Shown here piece after piece: positions 6,459 to 6,487 of a stretch of DNA of 6,487 nucleotides. Made by a program: the position numbers and the translations under genes. The DNA lies in assembly GCA_018830745.1 (NCBI GenBank), contig JAHJRU010000153.1, positions 1 through 6,487 of the forward strand. The letters run 5' to 3'. Within the stretch, counting starts at the first letter, position 1; each line of letters opens with the position of its first letter. This DNA comes from Chloroflexota bacterium. Lineage in GTDB: Bacteria > Chloroflexota > Dehalococcoidia > Dehalococcoidales > JAHJRU01. A model generated the notes under the pieces. That model had not been told where the DNA came from. It saw only the letters and a list, made by a program, of their open reading frames with translations, and made no database searches.

Positions 6459-6487
6459 CTAGTTAAGCCAGCCACCTCTTCCGCCGC
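6459..6487 (-). other. Window edge: probable 3' end of an upstream gene, frame undecided
   Basis: All three minus-strand frames close here. One ends RRKRWLA with TAA, one ends VAGLTR with a TGA overlapping the ligase ATG as ATGA, and one ends GGWLN with TAG directly before the ATG. The tight packing downstream suggests an upstream operon gene, perhaps a Liv ATPase or another ligase. Twenty-nine bases cannot decide the frame or the product. Confidence 0.3.

Overview
Every gene in this window lies on the minus strand. The window joins two unrelated blocks: the start of a DNA-repair operon (yebC, ruvC, ruvA) and the end of a branched-chain amino acid type (HAAT/Liv) ABC uptake operon. The genes are tightly packed, base composition is fairly balanced, and start codons include one TTG. 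The solute-binding lipoprotein has a long Pro/Ala linker. I infer an uncultured Chloroflexota, probably Dehalococcoidia, because yebC-ruvC-ruvA clusters and Liv operons carrying PaaK-like ligase genes fit that group. This is recognition only, with no search behind it, and other anaerobic Gram-positive-type or environmental lineages are not excluded.

Right block, in transcription order from 6487 down to 1640: a possible upstream gene end at the window edge, a phenylacetate-CoA-ligase-like protein (6458-5160), the LivH permease (5155-4268), the LivM permease (4264-3194), a 171-base gap with a weak candidate promoter, and a solute-binding lipoprotein (3022-1640). The block closes with a strong intrinsic terminator at 1580-1612. 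The first three genes are 3-4 bases apart and look translationally coupled. LivH and LivM would form the membrane channel and the lipoprotein would capture the ligand outside. The LivG and LivF ATPases are absent and must be encoded elsewhere, perhaps just upstream of 6487. The ligase-like protein suggests that the cargo is an organic acid, or that the operon belongs to a CoA-thioester pathway, but its ATP-binding loop is badly degenerate.

Left block, from 1549 down to 1: a candidate promoter (1521-1549), yebC (1481-735), ruvC (697-182) and the first 61 codons of ruvA (185-1), which overlaps ruvC by an ATGA. RuvC is the Holliday-junction resolvase, RuvA the junction-binding subunit, and YebC a ribosome-associated/regulatory factor often found beside ruvC. 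ruvB probably follows outside the window.

No RNA genes, insertion sequences, CRISPR arrays or phage genes were seen, and no gene-free stretch exceeds about 170 bases. I did not find a convincingly new biological system. The best lead is the ligase-like protein with eroded adenylation motifs fixed inside a transport operon.
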